This document shows, in pieces, positions 37,973 through 47,094 of a DNA stretch of 64,000 bases (within the stretch, counting starts at the first letter, position 1; each line of letters starts with the position of its first letter). The DNA is taken from contig NZ_AP028127.1 in the NCBI RefSeq assembly GCF_037076425.1, positions 278,001 to 342,000 of the forward strand. The letters run 5' to 3'. The position numbers were made by a program, and so were the translations under genes. The notes under the pieces are model-generated. The model did not search any database. It was not told where the DNA came from and saw nothing but the letters and a program-made list of their open reading frames with translations. Source of the DNA: Turicibacter faecis (GTDB lineage Bacteria; Bacillota_I; Bacilli_A; MOL361; Turicibacteraceae).

Positions 37973-38998
37973 TTATTTTATAGATTCAACTGCATGTTCA
38001 GCATAACTTGTATCCACGATAACATCGTAAGGTGCACGTTGATCAAGTTGTCCAGCTTCCTCCATGACTGTCATGAGGTTATTTAGACTTTCCTCTTTTA
38101 AAATAGGGGTTTCTGCCCATGCATCAATTGATTTATATCGATTAACAACAGTGACTAAATCGTCATACTCCATTTCGCTAAAGAATCCATGGATTGAGGT
38201 TGCGATTTCTTCACTACTGTGTGAAGCGACCCATTGTTGCGCTTTGTAGATGGCATTTGTAAAGGCCTGGATTTGATCACCATTTTCGTTCATATAAGAA
38301 GCTGTCGTACTGTAGCAAGTGTAAGGGATGTTATCCACTTGTTCCCCAATAGAAGCTACAATATAACCTTTCCCTTCATTTTCCATAGAAGTTGCTAAAG
38401 GTTCAAATAAGGTTACATAATCCGCATCTAGTCCAGTAAATGCGCCTGCCATTGCATCAAAGGCAATATCTGTTCGGACATTGACTTCTGCATTTTTATC
38501 ATCAGGGCGTGCATCTAAACCTTTTGATTTAAGGACATATTCAAGCGTCATTTCAGGAACGCCACCTTTACGTCCACCAATGATTTCAGATCCTTTTAGA
38601 CTATCGAATGTAAAATTAGGATTAGGATTTTTAGATACTAAGAAACTTCCATCGCGTTGTGTTAATTGAGCAAAGTTGATTGGAATATCCTTTCCACCTT
38701 CGTTATAAACATAGATGGTTGCTTCAGGTCCCATAAACCCAACCTGAACTTCACCAGAAATGAGGGCTGCCATTGCTTTGTCAGCTCCACCAGCATTTGT
38801 TAATTCTACCTCTAAGCCTTCTTCCTCGAAAAATCCTTCGCTCATGGCTACATAACTAGGGGCATAAAAGACAGAGTGAGTTACTTCTGCTACCTTAATT
38901 TTTGTTAATGAACTTGTATCCTTTTGACAACCGGCTAAGAGACCTGTAAATACAAATAATAATATAAAGAACGATAGAAAACATTTGAAATTTTTCAT
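37973..38998 (-). CDS. ABC transporter substrate-binding lipoprotein (NMT1/SsuA-like)
   Basis: This 341-residue protein has a lipoprotein signal peptide ending LLAGC. The mature part has the NMT1/THI5-like fold: VTHSVFYAPSYVAMSEGFFEEEGLEVEL, ALISGEVQVGFMGPEATIYVY and a later domain with TLFEPLATSMENEG. The family binds sulfonates, taurine, nitrate or pyrimidine precursors of thiamine. No TPP riboswitch, sulfur-gene neighbour or other clue fixes the ligand. The ATG follows AAGGAGG. It is the first gene of a minus-strand operon with the ATPase and permease. Confidence 0.9.
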   Translation of the reverse strand: MKNFKCFLSFFILLFVFTGLLAGCQKDTSSLTKIKVAEVTHSVFYAPSYVAMSEGFFEEEGLEVELTNAGGADKAMAALISGEVQVGFMGPEATIYVYNEGGKDIPINFAQLTQRDGSFLVSKNPNPNFTFDSLKGSEIIGGRKGGVPEMTLEYVLKSKGLDARPDDKNAEVNVRTDIAFDAMAGAFTGLDADYVTLFEPLATSMENEGKGYIVASIGEQVDNIPYTCYSTTASYMNENGDQIQAFTNAIYKAQQWVASHSSEEIATSIHGFFSEMEYDDLVTVVNRYKSIDAWAETPILKEESLNNLMTVMEEAGQLDQRAPYDVIVDTSYAEHAVESIK

Positions 38999-39209
38999 AA
39001 TATCCTCCTTATTACCGACACATTATTTCTCGGTCTAAGATAGTTTATTAAGGAGTGGGCGAAAGTGTGATTAATCGTAAAGAATTAATAAAAAAATATT
39101 TGTTTATTATAATAATTTTATTATTGGGCATAATTGTAAGAGAGTGAAAAAACAATCTGCATAGTTCGACAGTTATTGAAGGATATCTCTATTTTTTTAG
39201 GGAATTTTG

Positions 39210-39239
39210 TTGACTTAAACTACCATTATTCTTTAGAAT
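39210..39239 (+). promoter_or_regulatory. Promoter of the UgpB-like ABC operon
   Basis: TTGACT (39210-39215) and TAGAAT (39234-39239), spacer 18 bp; +1 near 39246. Confidence 0.7.
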
Positions 39240-39285
39240 ACTAAATGAATGCAAAAAAATTATAAAAGTATCCCTATAAGTTGAG

Positions 39286-39300
39286 TCGTAAACGGATGCA
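39286..39300 (+). promoter_or_regulatory. Probable CcpA cre site in the ABC operon leader
   Basis: TCGTAAACGGATGCA matches WTGNAANCGNWWNCA with one mismatch (C at position 2). At about +40 to +55 it stands where CcpA acts as a roadblock repressor. Confidence 0.6.
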
Positions 39301-39320
39301 TATTTTTGGAGGTTAGTTCA

Positions 39321-40361
39321 ATGGAAGTAAGATTAGAGGGCATTACAAAGAGCTTTGGCGATTTTACCGCAGTTAACAACTTGAATGTCACAATTGACGA
39401 TGGAACATTAGCAGGACTTTTAGGCCCATCGGGTTGTGGGAAATCGACAACACTGTACATGATTGCAGGATTAGAAAAACCAACAAGTGGACGTATTTAT
39501 TTTGGTGATGAAGATGTAACGGATTTACCACCAGAAAAACGTGGAATTGGACTGGTATTCCAAAACTACGCATTATATCCACATATGACAGTCCGTCAAA
39601 ACATTATGTTTCCTTTAGAAAATGCTAAAGTTCCTAAAGCGGAAGCATTAAAGACTGCCCAAGAAATGGCTGATTTAGTTCAAATTGGTCACCTTATGGA
39701 TAGAAAGCCGGGAGAATTATCAGGAGGACAGCAACAACGTGTGGCAATTGCTCGTGCTATTGCTAAAAAACCACGCGTATTGTTATTAGACGAACCATTA
39801 TCAAATCTTGATGCTCGCTTACGTTTAGAGACGCGAGAAGAAATTCGCCGTATCCAACAAGAAACGGGTATTACTACTATTTTCGTAACTCATGATCAAG
39901 AAGAAGCTATGAGTATTACGGATACAATCGTTTTAATGAAGGACGGGGTATTACAACAAAAAGAGGCGCCTCAAGAGATGTACCGTAAACCAGCTAATCA
40001 GTTCGTCGCTTCATTTATGGGAACGCCACCGATGGGATTTTTAACAGGTAAAGTTGAAAATCATAAAATTATGATTGGTTCATCTGTTTTAAGTGAAATG
40101 GAGGCTGCAGATGGTGAAGTAATCATTGGGGTGCGCCCAGAATCATGGCGTTTATCAGAGCATGAAGGAATGGATGCGACGGTAACGATGGTAGAGGTTA
40201 TTGGACGTGATACTTTAATGACAGTTGAAGTTGAAGGACAAAAAATTCGTTGCTTAATTGATTCAGATTATGAAGTGAAAGTTTCAGATAAAGTTAAACT
40301 GGCTGTAAAACCACAAGCCATTCATTTATTTGATAAAACTTCAGGTCATCGTTTAGGGTAG
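39321..40361 (+). CDS. Sugar/G3P ABC importer ATPase (MsmK/UgpC family)
   Basis: The 346-residue protein has Walker A GPSGCGKST, signature LSGGQQQR, Walker B VLLLDEPLSNLD, switch THDQEEAM and a C-terminal TOBE-type regulatory domain (about residues 235-346). The last is typical of the MsmK/MalK/UgpC group. ATG 39321 follows GGAGGT; an upstream in-frame TTG at 39306 precedes that site. It energises the two permeases encoded next. As MsmK proteins often serve several importers, it might also work with transporters elsewhere. Confidence 0.93.
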   Translation: MEVRLEGITKSFGDFTAVNNLNVTIDDGTLAGLLGPSGCGKSTTLYMIAGLEKPTSGRIYFGDEDVTDLPPEKRGIGLVFQNYALYPHMTVRQNIMFPLENAKVPKAEALKTAQEMADLVQIGHLMDRKPGELSGGQQQRVAIARAIAKKPRVLLLDEPLSNLDARLRLETREEIRRIQQETGITTIFVTHDQEEAMSITDTIVLMKDGVLQQKEAPQEMYRKPANQFVASFMGTPPMGFLTGKVENHKIMIGSSVLSEMEAADGEVIIGVRPESWRLSEHEGMDATVTMVEVIGRDTLMTVEVEGQKIRCLIDSDYEVKVSDKVKLAVKPQAIHLFDKTSGHRLG

Positions 40362-40370
40362 GTGTATAAA

Positions 40371-41288
40371 ATGAAAAATAAAACCAATCTCTCAAATGCG
40401 ACTAAAACTACGATTAAACAAAACTTTTTAGGTTATTTATATTTATTACCAACCCTCATCATCACACTGATCTTTGTTGTGTATCCATTAGTAATGTCAT
40501 TTCGTATGGGATTTTACGAAAGATATAATTACTATACTGACGAAGGAAGTGGATTTGGATTATCAACATTTCAGTTTGTTTTAACAGACGCTAATTTTCA
40601 AAAAGCGTTAATGAATACTTTTTTAATTGTTGTTATCGCAGTACCTGTTTCGATGATTATTGCGTTGGCCATTGCTTTACTTTTAAATTCAGGAATTAAG
40701 GCGAGTAAGTTTTTTCAAGCAATTTATTTCTTACCTTATGTAACGTCTGTTATTGCAATCGGAATCGTTTGGAGTTGGTTATTCCATAGTGATTTTGGAT
40801 ACATTAATCAATTTTTAGGGTTATTCGGAGTACAGCCGATTCAATGGTTAAACGATCCGAAGATGGCCATTTGGGCCCTTATTATCTTTAATATTTGGAG
40901 TGGATTAGCATTTAAAATTGTTATCTTCTTATCAGGATTGCAAAATATCGATCCCCAATATTATAAAGCGGCGCAGATAGATGGAACACCTAAATGGAAG
41001 GTTTTCACACGTATTACGTTGCCACTTTTATCACCGACTGTGTTTTTCTTAACAATTACGTCTGTTATCGGAAGTTTTAAAGTCTATAATGAGGTATTCG
41101 CCTTATTTGGTGGTAAACCTGGCCCAGCTAATAGCTGTATGACTGTCGTATATTACATTTATGATATGTTTTATGGATCTTCTCAAGTACATAAAGCAGC
41201 AGCGGCATCAATTATCTTATTTGTAATTATCTTGATTATTACAGGTATTCAAATGTTGTTAAGTAAAAAATTAGTTCACTATAAATAA
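40371..41288 (+). CDS. ABC sugar/G3P permease (UgpA/MalF-like)
   Basis: This 305-residue protein has six membrane segments after a hydrophilic N-terminus and the EAA motif YYKAAQIDGTPKWKVFTRITLPLLSP. The FLPYVTSVIAIGIVWSWLF stretch is typical of UgpA/MsmF-type subunits. I choose ATG 40371, 6 nt after the AGGGTAGGTG site, over GTG 40362 inside that site. It follows the ATPase gene at once and pairs with the next permease. Confidence 0.92.
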   Translation: MKNKTNLSNATKTTIKQNFLGYLYLLPTLIITLIFVVYPLVMSFRMGFYERYNYYTDEGSGFGLSTFQFVLTDANFQKALMNTFLIVVIAVPVSMIIALAIALLLNSGIKASKFFQAIYFLPYVTSVIAIGIVWSWLFHSDFGYINQFLGLFGVQPIQWLNDPKMAIWALIIFNIWSGLAFKIVIFLSGLQNIDPQYYKAAQIDGTPKWKVFTRITLPLLSPTVFFLTITSVIGSFKVYNEVFALFGGKPGPANSCMTVVYYIYDMFYGSSQVHKAAAASIILFVIILIITGIQMLLSKKLVHYK

Positions 41289-41306
41289 AAATAGGGAGTG
41301 TACAGA

Positions 41307-42149
41307 GTGGAAAGTAATACAAAAAAAATTACGTCAGTTTGGGCCAAAGTACTCATTTATGCAGCGCTCATTTTAGGGGCATTGGTGATGCTTTTCCCAT
41401 TTATTTTCATGCTTTTAACATCATTAAAAACATATGGTGAGTCAATCTCTGTGCCACCTAAAATTTTTCCAGCGGTGGCACAATTCGAAAATTATAAAAC
41501 GGCAATGGAAATGGCTCCTTTCGATATTTATTTTAAAAATACGTTAATTTCTTCAGTTGGAAATACTATTTTAACGTTATTTGTAACGATTTTCGCGGCT
41601 TTTTCATTTACACGCTATAAATTTTTCGGAAGTAATACTATTTTTACGCTTTTATTAGCGACGATGATGGTTCCAGGTGAAATGTTAATTATTCAAAATT
41701 ATCAAACGGTTTCAACGTTGGGTTGGATTGATACATTTCAAGGGTTAATTATTCCTTATATTGCAAATGTTTTTTATATTTTCTTATTAAGACAATATTT
41801 CATGCAAATACCGGAACAATTATATAAGGCAGCAAAAATTGATGGATGTAGTGATTGGAAATACTTATGGAAAATCATGATTCCTAATACGATTAGTGCG
41901 ATCGTAACGATTGCTATCTTAAATTTCATTGCAAGTTGGAATGCCTTCTTATGGCCATTATTAATTACAAATAATGATAAAATGCGTGTTTTAACGATTG
42001 GGTTAACACATTTTACAAATGAATCGGGTTCACAAGTTCATTTGCAAATGGCAGCAGCAACAATTATTATTATTCCAGTTGCAATCATTTACTTATTCTT
42101 ACAAAAATATATTATTAGCGGAGTGACTCGTGGAGGATTAAAAGGGTAG
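41307..42149 (+). CDS. ABC sugar/G3P permease (UgpE/MalG-like)
   Basis: The 280-residue protein has six membrane segments and the EAA motif LYKAAKIDGCSDWKYLWKIMIP. MVPGEMLIIQNY and FIASWNAFLWPLLIT are typical of UgpE-type subunits. The start is GTG 41307, nine bases after AGGGAG; the GTG at 41298 abuts that site. A 95-nt gap without a terminator leads to the binding-protein gene. Confidence 0.92.
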   Translation: MESNTKKITSVWAKVLIYAALILGALVMLFPFIFMLLTSLKTYGESISVPPKIFPAVAQFENYKTAMEMAPFDIYFKNTLISSVGNTILTLFVTIFAAFSFTRYKFFGSNTIFTLLLATMMVPGEMLIIQNYQTVSTLGWIDTFQGLIIPYIANVFYIFLLRQYFMQIPEQLYKAAKIDGCSDWKYLWKIMIPNTISAIVTIAILNFIASWNAFLWPLLITNNDKMRVLTIGLTHFTNESGSQVHLQMAAATIIIIPVAIIYLFLQKYIISGVTRGGLKG

Positions 42150-42244
42150 TCTCCCCTAATAACATCAATGGTGAGTATAAAAGGAAGATTCCTTTATACA
42201 TATAAATATATCATTCAATGTAAATTGAATAGGAGGTCTAAACC

Positions 42245-43561
42245 GTGAAGAAATTAATGTTATCATTATCTCTTGTTGCTGGTTTAACATCCCTTGTCGC
42301 ATGTTCCTCAAAGGATAACAAACAACCAGAAAAAGAACAATCAGAAATTGTTACAACTATTGAAAATCCTGTAACCATTGAATTTTGGCATGCTATGGCA
42401 GGAACAAATCAGGAAGCTGTAGAAAAATTAGTTGCAGATTTTAATGCTACCGTTGGAGCAGAAAAGAAAATTACAGTTAAACCTGTTTACCAAGGTCAAT
42501 ATACCGATTTAAAAACAAAAACAACAGCTGCTTTAAAATCTGGATCGGTTCCAGCTATCGCGCAAGCTTATCCAGACTGGGTAGCTGAATATTTACAATC
42601 AGGTTCTGTTGTGGATTTAGATCCGTATATTAATGATGGAAAAGTGGGAATCAAAGATTTCGATGACATTATTAAATCTTACCGTGAAGAAAATAGCCAA
42701 TATGAAGGTGGAAAATTCTATTCACTTCCATTTAATAAATCAACAGAAGTTTTATATTACAATAAAAAATTCTTTGATGAAAATGGTTTAAAAGTTCCTA
42801 CAACTTGGGATGAAGTAGAAGAAGTTTCTGCTAAAATTCATGAGTTAACGGGAAAAACAGCATTTGGTATTGACGCACCTGCAAACTATTTCATCACGAT
42901 GGTTCAACAATACGGTGGTAAATATACAAATTCTAAAGGAGATATTTTATTCGCCGAAGATGGAGCAAAAGCAGCTAAAGAAGCATTAGAGTTATTAAAA
43001 CGTAATGCAGACGCTGGATATTGGCGCTTACCAGGGGAAGATAAATATTTATCAGGACCTTTTATGAGTGAATTACTTTATATGTATACGGGTTCAACAG
43101 CTGGATACTCTCACATTGCAACAGCTGACTTTGAAGTAGGAATTGCTCCAATGCCTCAAGTTTCTGATGAAACAGGAGCGGTTATTCAACAAGGAACAAA
43201 CGTTGTTGTATTTGATCAAAACAAATCAAAAGAAGAAGTTTATGCTGCTTATGAGTTTGCTAAATATTTATCATCATATGAAGGAAACTTATTATTTGCA
43301 ACTGAAACATCATATCTTCCAATCCGTGAGTCAGTTGTTGCATCTGATGCTTACCAAAATTATGTTGTAGAATCAAATGATCAAACAAAAATTGTAGGGC
43401 CTGAACAAGCAAAATATTTCTTCTATGACCCATCATTCTATAAAGATGCATACTCTTCATACAACGTACGTATGGCAGTTGAAAAAGCAGTAGAATCAGT
43501 TGTGTTAAATGGAGTTTCTCCAGAACAGGCAATTGAAGAAGCGGTTAATTCTTTAAAATAA
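42245..43561 (+). CDS. ABC extracellular solute-binding lipoprotein (UgpB-like)
   Basis: The 438-residue family 1 binding protein starts at GTG 42245 behind AGGAGGTC and has the lipobox LVAC. IEFWHAMAGTNQEAV, ALKSGSVPAIAQAYPDWVAEYL and SLPFNKSTEVLYYNKKFF match UgpB proteins better than maltose- or lactose-binding ones. Uptake of sn-glycerol-3-phosphate or glycerophosphodiesters is therefore my first guess, with an oligosaccharide as the alternative. It is the last gene of the operon and sits behind the cre-controlled leader, consistent with repression when a better carbon source is present. Confidence 0.9.
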   Translation: MKKLMLSLSLVAGLTSLVACSSKDNKQPEKEQSEIVTTIENPVTIEFWHAMAGTNQEAVEKLVADFNATVGAEKKITVKPVYQGQYTDLKTKTTAALKSGSVPAIAQAYPDWVAEYLQSGSVVDLDPYINDGKVGIKDFDDIIKSYREENSQYEGGKFYSLPFNKSTEVLYYNKKFFDENGLKVPTTWDEVEEVSAKIHELTGKTAFGIDAPANYFITMVQQYGGKYTNSKGDILFAEDGAKAAKEALELLKRNADAGYWRLPGEDKYLSGPFMSELLYMYTGSTAGYSHIATADFEVGIAPMPQVSDETGAVIQQGTNVVVFDQNKSKEEVYAAYEFAKYLSSYEGNLLFATETSYLPIRESVVASDAYQNYVVESNDQTKIVGPEQAKYFFYDPSFYKDAYSSYNVRMAVEKAVESVVLNGVSPEQAIEEAVNSLK

Positions 43562-43572
43562 TAGTAGTTTAG

Positions 43573-43602
43573 AATAGGGGTAGGCAACTATCCCTATTTT
43601 TT
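43573..43602 (+). terminator. Terminator of the UgpB-like operon
   Basis: AATAGGGGTAG and CTATCCCTATT (one G-U pair) around GCAA, followed by T. Confidence 0.9.
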
Positions 43603-43623
43603 ATATCGTAGGAGATGATTATT

Positions 43624-44565
43624 ATGGATATTACCCAGCAAATTGTTAATAAGATAGAAGAGTTTGAAACCATTATTATTCACCGACATGTGATTCCGGA
43701 TGGAGATGCATATGGTTCATCGTTTGGACTATACGAAATTATTAAAACAACTTTTCCAAATAAAAAAGTATACATTGTAGGGGAAGAACTTGACTACTTA
43801 CGCTACATTGGGGTTACTGATAAGATTGAGGATGAAACTTATCAGGGGGCTCTAGTTATTGTTACAGATACACCGAATGCGGCACGAATCTCTGATGAAC
43901 GTTGGAAATTAGGGGCTTATAAAATAAAAATTGATCATCATCCATTTACAGATGAATTTGCGGATATTGAATGGATTGATACTTCTTATACTTCAACATG
44001 TGAAATGATTACACATTTATTAATAAAATGTCATTTGAAAATTAATGCGAATGGGGCCCGCTGTTTATACAATGGAATCGTATCGGATAGTGGACGATTT
44101 TTATTCAGGGGGGTTTCACCTCAGACATTAAAATATGCATCAGAGCTATTGAAGTATAATTTTGATATGGTAGAGCTGTATGCCCAAATGTATACGCAGT
44201 CTAAAGAAATGGTACGATTTAAAGGGTATACTCTTTTAAATTTTGAGGAGACTGAACACGGAGTTGCTTATGTTAAGTTAACTGATCAATTATTAAAACA
44301 GTTAAAGGTTTCAGAGAATTCGGCTTCATCTCAAGTTAACACATTAGCGAACATTGAAGGAATAAAAATATGGGCCTTTTTTGTTGAGGATAAAGACTCA
44401 GGAGTTATTAGAGTTAACCTTCGATCAAGCGGTGCTGCTGTTAATGAGGTTGCTAAAAAATATGGCGGTGGTGGCCATATTCAAGCGGCAGGTGCTCGGG
44501 TAGAAGCATGGGCGACTGTTAATGAAATTATTGAAGATTTAAATGCCCTGGCGGCGCAAAATTAG
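43624..44565 (+). CDS. DHH/DHHA1 phosphoesterase (NrnA-like)
   Basis: This 313-residue protein has the DHH motifs HRHVIPDGDAYGSS and IVTDTPNAARI, and Asp104-His105-His106 in KIDHHPF. The C-terminal DHHA1 domain ends with GGGGHIQAAGARV. NrnA-type enzymes hydrolyse nanoRNAs and 3'-phosphoadenosine 5'-phosphate; some relatives cut pGpG or pApA. There is no membrane or GGDEF part, so it is not GdpP. I use ATG 43624; ATG 43615 is too close to the TAGGAG site. surE follows after 11 nt. Confidence 0.9.
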   Translation: MDITQQIVNKIEEFETIIIHRHVIPDGDAYGSSFGLYEIIKTTFPNKKVYIVGEELDYLRYIGVTDKIEDETYQGALVIVTDTPNAARISDERWKLGAYKIKIDHHPFTDEFADIEWIDTSYTSTCEMITHLLIKCHLKINANGARCLYNGIVSDSGRFLFRGVSPQTLKYASELLKYNFDMVELYAQMYTQSKEMVRFKGYTLLNFEETEHGVAYVKLTDQLLKQLKVSENSASSQVNTLANIEGIKIWAFFVEDKDSGVIRVNLRSSGAAVNEVAKKYGGGGHIQAAGARVEAWATVNEIIEDLNALAAQN

Positions 44566-44576
44566 GAGAGGATAAG

Positions 44577-45293
44577 ATGAAGATTTTAATTACAAATGAT
44601 GACGGAATTTCTGCCCCTGGGATTGGCAAACTTGCTAAGTTAGCTTCCCATTATGGTGAGGTGTATGTTGTTGCTCCCCATCATAACAACAGTGCTGTCG
44701 GTCATGGAATTACGATGAGGCGTTCCTTAAAATCTTATTCAACCTTGATGGAGGGCACTCAGTTAGCGGTAAGTATCGATGGGACTCCAGCTGATTGTGT
44801 AAAATATGCAACGGCACATTTAAAAATAATTCCTGATTTAGTCCTATCAGGGATAAATGATGAAAGGAACGTTGGGACAGATGTATTGTACTCGGGTACA
44901 GTATCTGGTGCAATTGAGGCCAATCTCTGTGGGTATCCAGCTATGGCTATTTCGACAACAGATTCTAACTTTGACGTTGTAGTTACCTATTTGCCTGAAA
45001 TTTTAAATAAATTACTGGAGCGTCCGTTACGATCAGATACTACAATAAATATTAATTTTCCTTCGTTGGCCCATCCTAAAGGAGTTAAAATTACAACCGT
45101 TGGGATAAGTCGTTATGAGGAGGTTTATGTCGAGGATTCGGAGGGACATCGTTTGTCTGGTCCTTTGTTAGATATTGATCAGTCAGAAGAGACTGATGTG
45201 AAGTCTATTATGAAGGGATACATAACGATTTCTCCACTTAAATTTAAACTAGACGATGATGAACAAATCAATGAGTTAAAAAATATTTTTTAA
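44577..45293 (+). CDS. surE: 5'/3'-nucleotidase SurE
   Basis: SurE is a metal-dependent phosphatase acting on nucleoside 5'- and 3'-monophosphates. The 238-residue protein has the N-terminal ITNDDGISAPG (metal-binding Asp8 and Asp9), VVAPHHNNSAVGHGIT, GTPADCVK and VLSGINDERNVGTDVLYSGTVSGA. The length is slightly short but complete. The ATG follows AGGAGAGG. It forms a two-gene unit with the DHH phosphoesterase, suggesting shared work in nucleotide turnover. Confidence 0.95.
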   Translation: MKILITNDDGISAPGIGKLAKLASHYGEVYVVAPHHNNSAVGHGITMRRSLKSYSTLMEGTQLAVSIDGTPADCVKYATAHLKIIPDLVLSGINDERNVGTDVLYSGTVSGAIEANLCGYPAMAISTTDSNFDVVVTYLPEILNKLLERPLRSDTTININFPSLAHPKGVKITTVGISRYEEVYVEDSEGHRLSGPLLDIDQSEETDVKSIMKGYITISPLKFKLDDDEQINELKNIF

Positions 45294-45307
45294 TACGCAT
45301 AATATCC

Positions 45308-45341
45308 AATTCCTGAGAAATTATTTCCCAGGAATTTTTTT
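45308..45341 (+). terminator. Terminator after surE
   Basis: AATTCCTG and CAGGAATT, followed by T. Confidence 0.85.
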
Positions 45342-45728
45342 ATAGGCATGGGTTTAACTCTTTTTTATCTAATAAAAATTAGTATGATGTATACCAGTTG
45401 CCTTGTTTTCTCATTAATAACTCCTCTAAAAACGGAAATTAATGAGGTTTTATTGAAGAATGATGTCTTTTATTGCATCTTTCCATAGGATGAGAAAAAA
45501 ATTTAGTTGAAAATATGAGATTTTAGAAGAAAAAAGGGATTAACGTCAAGGAATAATAACGATTATTTTCTCGTAAATTGGAAATAATGAGGGTCATGTG
45601 AGAAAAATAATAGGGTGTCAGATGTTTAGAGACGGGGGGATTTATCATGTTAATTTAGGTTGCTTGTGGCAACGACTATCTCCTTATACAATGGGTTTAG
45701 TGATGGAGTAAAAAGGAGGTTAACAAAT
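45342..45728 (+). other. surE - XRE intergenic region
   Basis: About 390 bases. CTCATTAAT (45410-45418) and ATTAATGAG (45438-45446) form a 9-bp hairpin followed by GTTTTATT, perhaps a weak terminator. A ribosome-like GGGGGGA precedes a three-codon ORF near 45649, and GTTGC/GCAAC (45659-45673) is a small dyad in front of the regulator gene. Nothing larger was recognised. Confidence 0.4.
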
Positions 45729-46043
45729 ATGTTAAATGAAAATATTAAGTTAATGAGACAGTCAAGGGGATTATCTCAAGAGAAACTAGCTCGTGAGTTA
45801 AAAGTAGTACGTCAAACAGTTTCAAAATGGGAACGGGGATTATCAGTTCCTGATTCCGAAATGTTGATTTCTATATCAGCAATTTTAGAAACAAACGTAA
45901 GTGTTTTATTAGGTGAAACGGTTAGGGTATCCAAGATTGAAATGAATGAAGACCTACTAGCTATTTCAAAAAAACTAGAGGATATAAATTTGCAACTCGT
46001 GCAAATTAAAGTCTCAAGAAGAAAAAAATTCGATGGTTATTGA
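45729..46043 (+). CDS. XRE-family transcriptional regulator
   Basis: This 104-residue protein has a Cro/CI-type helix-turn-helix at residues 5-60 (LMRQSRGLSQEKLARELKVVRQTVSKWERGLSVPD). A short coiled-coil-like tail (EDLLAISKKLEDINLQLVQIK) may dimerise it. ATG 45729 stands behind AAAGGAGGT; the upstream open frame has no such site. The next gene, a small membrane protein, overlaps its stop by four bases (TTGA), so the two are translated together. Such HTH plus small membrane protein pairs are common in Bacillota and usually of unknown function. Confidence 0.88.
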   Translation: MLNENIKLMRQSRGLSQEKLARELKVVRQTVSKWERGLSVPDSEMLISISAILETNVSVLLGETVRVSKIEMNEDLLAISKKLEDINLQLVQIKVSRRKKFDGY

Positions 46044-46246
46044 TCTCCCTCGTTATTATTATTTTGATTATTTTTATTGTGCTATTCTTATTAAAGAGTC
46101 CTTACCTTGGTTGGGACTATAGTCATCCAGAAACGGTCGTGGTCGGTGTCCTCTTCCATATCTTCGAATGGTTATTTATTAGATTATCGCCACTTATTTT
46201 CATTGGAGCAATTATGGGGATTTTCCTTAAAAAGAAAAACGCATAA
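46040..46246 (+). CDS. Small two-segment membrane protein
   Basis: The 68-residue protein starts at a TTG that overlaps the preceding TGA. Membrane segments are at about residues 2-18 and 33-61, separated by a short aromatic loop (YLGWDYSHPET). The C-terminus is basic (KKKNA). No family is recognised. Coupling to the XRE gene suggests a partner or sensor role for that regulator (inference). Confidence 0.65.
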   Translation: MISLVIIILIIFIVLFLLKSPYLGWDYSHPETVVVGVLFHIFEWLFIRLSPLIFIGAIMGIFLKKKNA

Positions 46247-46629
46247 GATTATGATGTCATTTGAAAAAGGATGATAAAGCAGAAAAAGTGGAATAGTGGC
46301 AATTTGTTTAAGAAAAGGCATTCATTTATTAATGAAATTCTCGCCTTTTTCTTTTTTAGGTGAATTTAAAAAGTTCAATTTAAATTAAGTTTAAATATGT
46401 TTTTAATAACTACTCTTTTCAAGTCAATCGTAGGGAGCAATAAAGGGGAATATTTCATTTTAAAATAATAGATTCCCTTTTTATTTGTATTAGATAGTCT
46501 CTTGCCTCATAAGAGAGATGGAGTATCATATTAAAGGCAATAAATATATGAAATTTCATAGTCACAAGAGAATATTTTTATCTTCCCTTTTCATACTAAT
46601 AGTAATGATTAGAAATGGGTGTGACATTA
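46247..46629 (+). other. Region before the rhodanese gene
   Basis: About 380 bases. A terminator for the XRE pair is at 46311-46356, and a weaker hairpin (AAAGGGGAAT with ATTCCCTTT) at about 46440-46484. A 33-codon frame at 46548-46649 (start MKFHSHKRIFLSSLFILIVM) reads like a signal or membrane peptide and overlaps the rhodanese start in another frame. Confidence 0.4.
46311..46356 (+). terminator. Terminator after the XRE/membrane pair
   Basis: GAAAAGGC pairs with GCCTTTTTC, and TTCATT with AATGAA inside; T tract follows. Confidence 0.75.
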
Positions 46630-47025
46630 ATGACATTTTCCAAAATTAATAGACTAACTCTTTTACTTTTTTTCTTTTTATTTTCTTTTACGCCAGTAGA
46701 ATACAGGGATATATCTGCAAATGCCCATCAGAATCAAGGCATTCTCTATTTATCTAAGGCGGAAGCTGAAAAAATGGCAAATGATACACGAAACAATCTA
46801 TTAGTAGATGTTCGAAATCACGCGGAATATCTTCAGTTCCATTTGGATCATGCAATTAATATTCCGATGTCTGAATTAAATGAACATTTGAATGAGTTAG
46901 AGCCGTATAAGGAGAAAAACATTATTATTTATTGCCAAAAGGGAACACGTAGCAAATATGTAGCTCAACAATTAAATTCTTTAGGCTATAAGCATTTATA
47001 TGTGATTATGAATGGCGTTAATTGA
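46630..47025 (+). CDS. Exported/membrane-anchored rhodanese-like protein
   Basis: This protein of about 131 residues has a hydrophobic N-terminal segment (LTLLLFFFLFSF), then a single rhodanese domain with LLVDVRNHAEYLQFHLDHAINIP and the active-site loop IYCQKGTRSK. The catalytic cysteine is about residue 102. Single-domain rhodaneses transfer sulfane sulfur; its extracytoplasmic placement makes the partner unknown. The start is uncertain: ATG 46630 is preceded by GGTGTG, while in-frame ATG 46615 lacks a ribosome site. It is followed by its own terminator. Confidence 0.83.
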   Translation: MTFSKINRLTLLLFFFLFSFTPVEYRDISANAHQNQGILYLSKAEAEKMANDTRNNLLVDVRNHAEYLQFHLDHAINIPMSELNEHLNELEPYKEKNIIIYCQKGTRSKYVAQQLNSLGYKHLYVIMNGVN

Positions 47026-47033
47026 TCAAATAG

Positions 47034-47063
47034 AATCATCCAAATTTTTGGATGATTTTTTTT
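47034..47063 (+). terminator. Terminator after the rhodanese gene
   Basis: AATCATCCAAA and TTTGGATGATT, then a T tract. Confidence 0.9.
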
Positions 47064-47094
47064 ATTTTATACGCTAATTTTAGGATAAAATACT

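Larger units (their letters stand above)
38999..39320 (+). other. Divergent intergenic region between two ABC importer operons
   Basis: About 320 bases holding the leaders of both operons. On the minus side CCGA/TCGG forms a small hairpin before the binding-protein gene. On the plus side are the promoter (39210-39239) and a cre-like site (39286-39300). No riboswitch was recognised. Confidence 0.55.

Noticed and set aside
38999-39100. TPP riboswitch before the NMT1-like binding protein
   Set aside because: The conserved CUGAGA and ACCUGA elements are absent.
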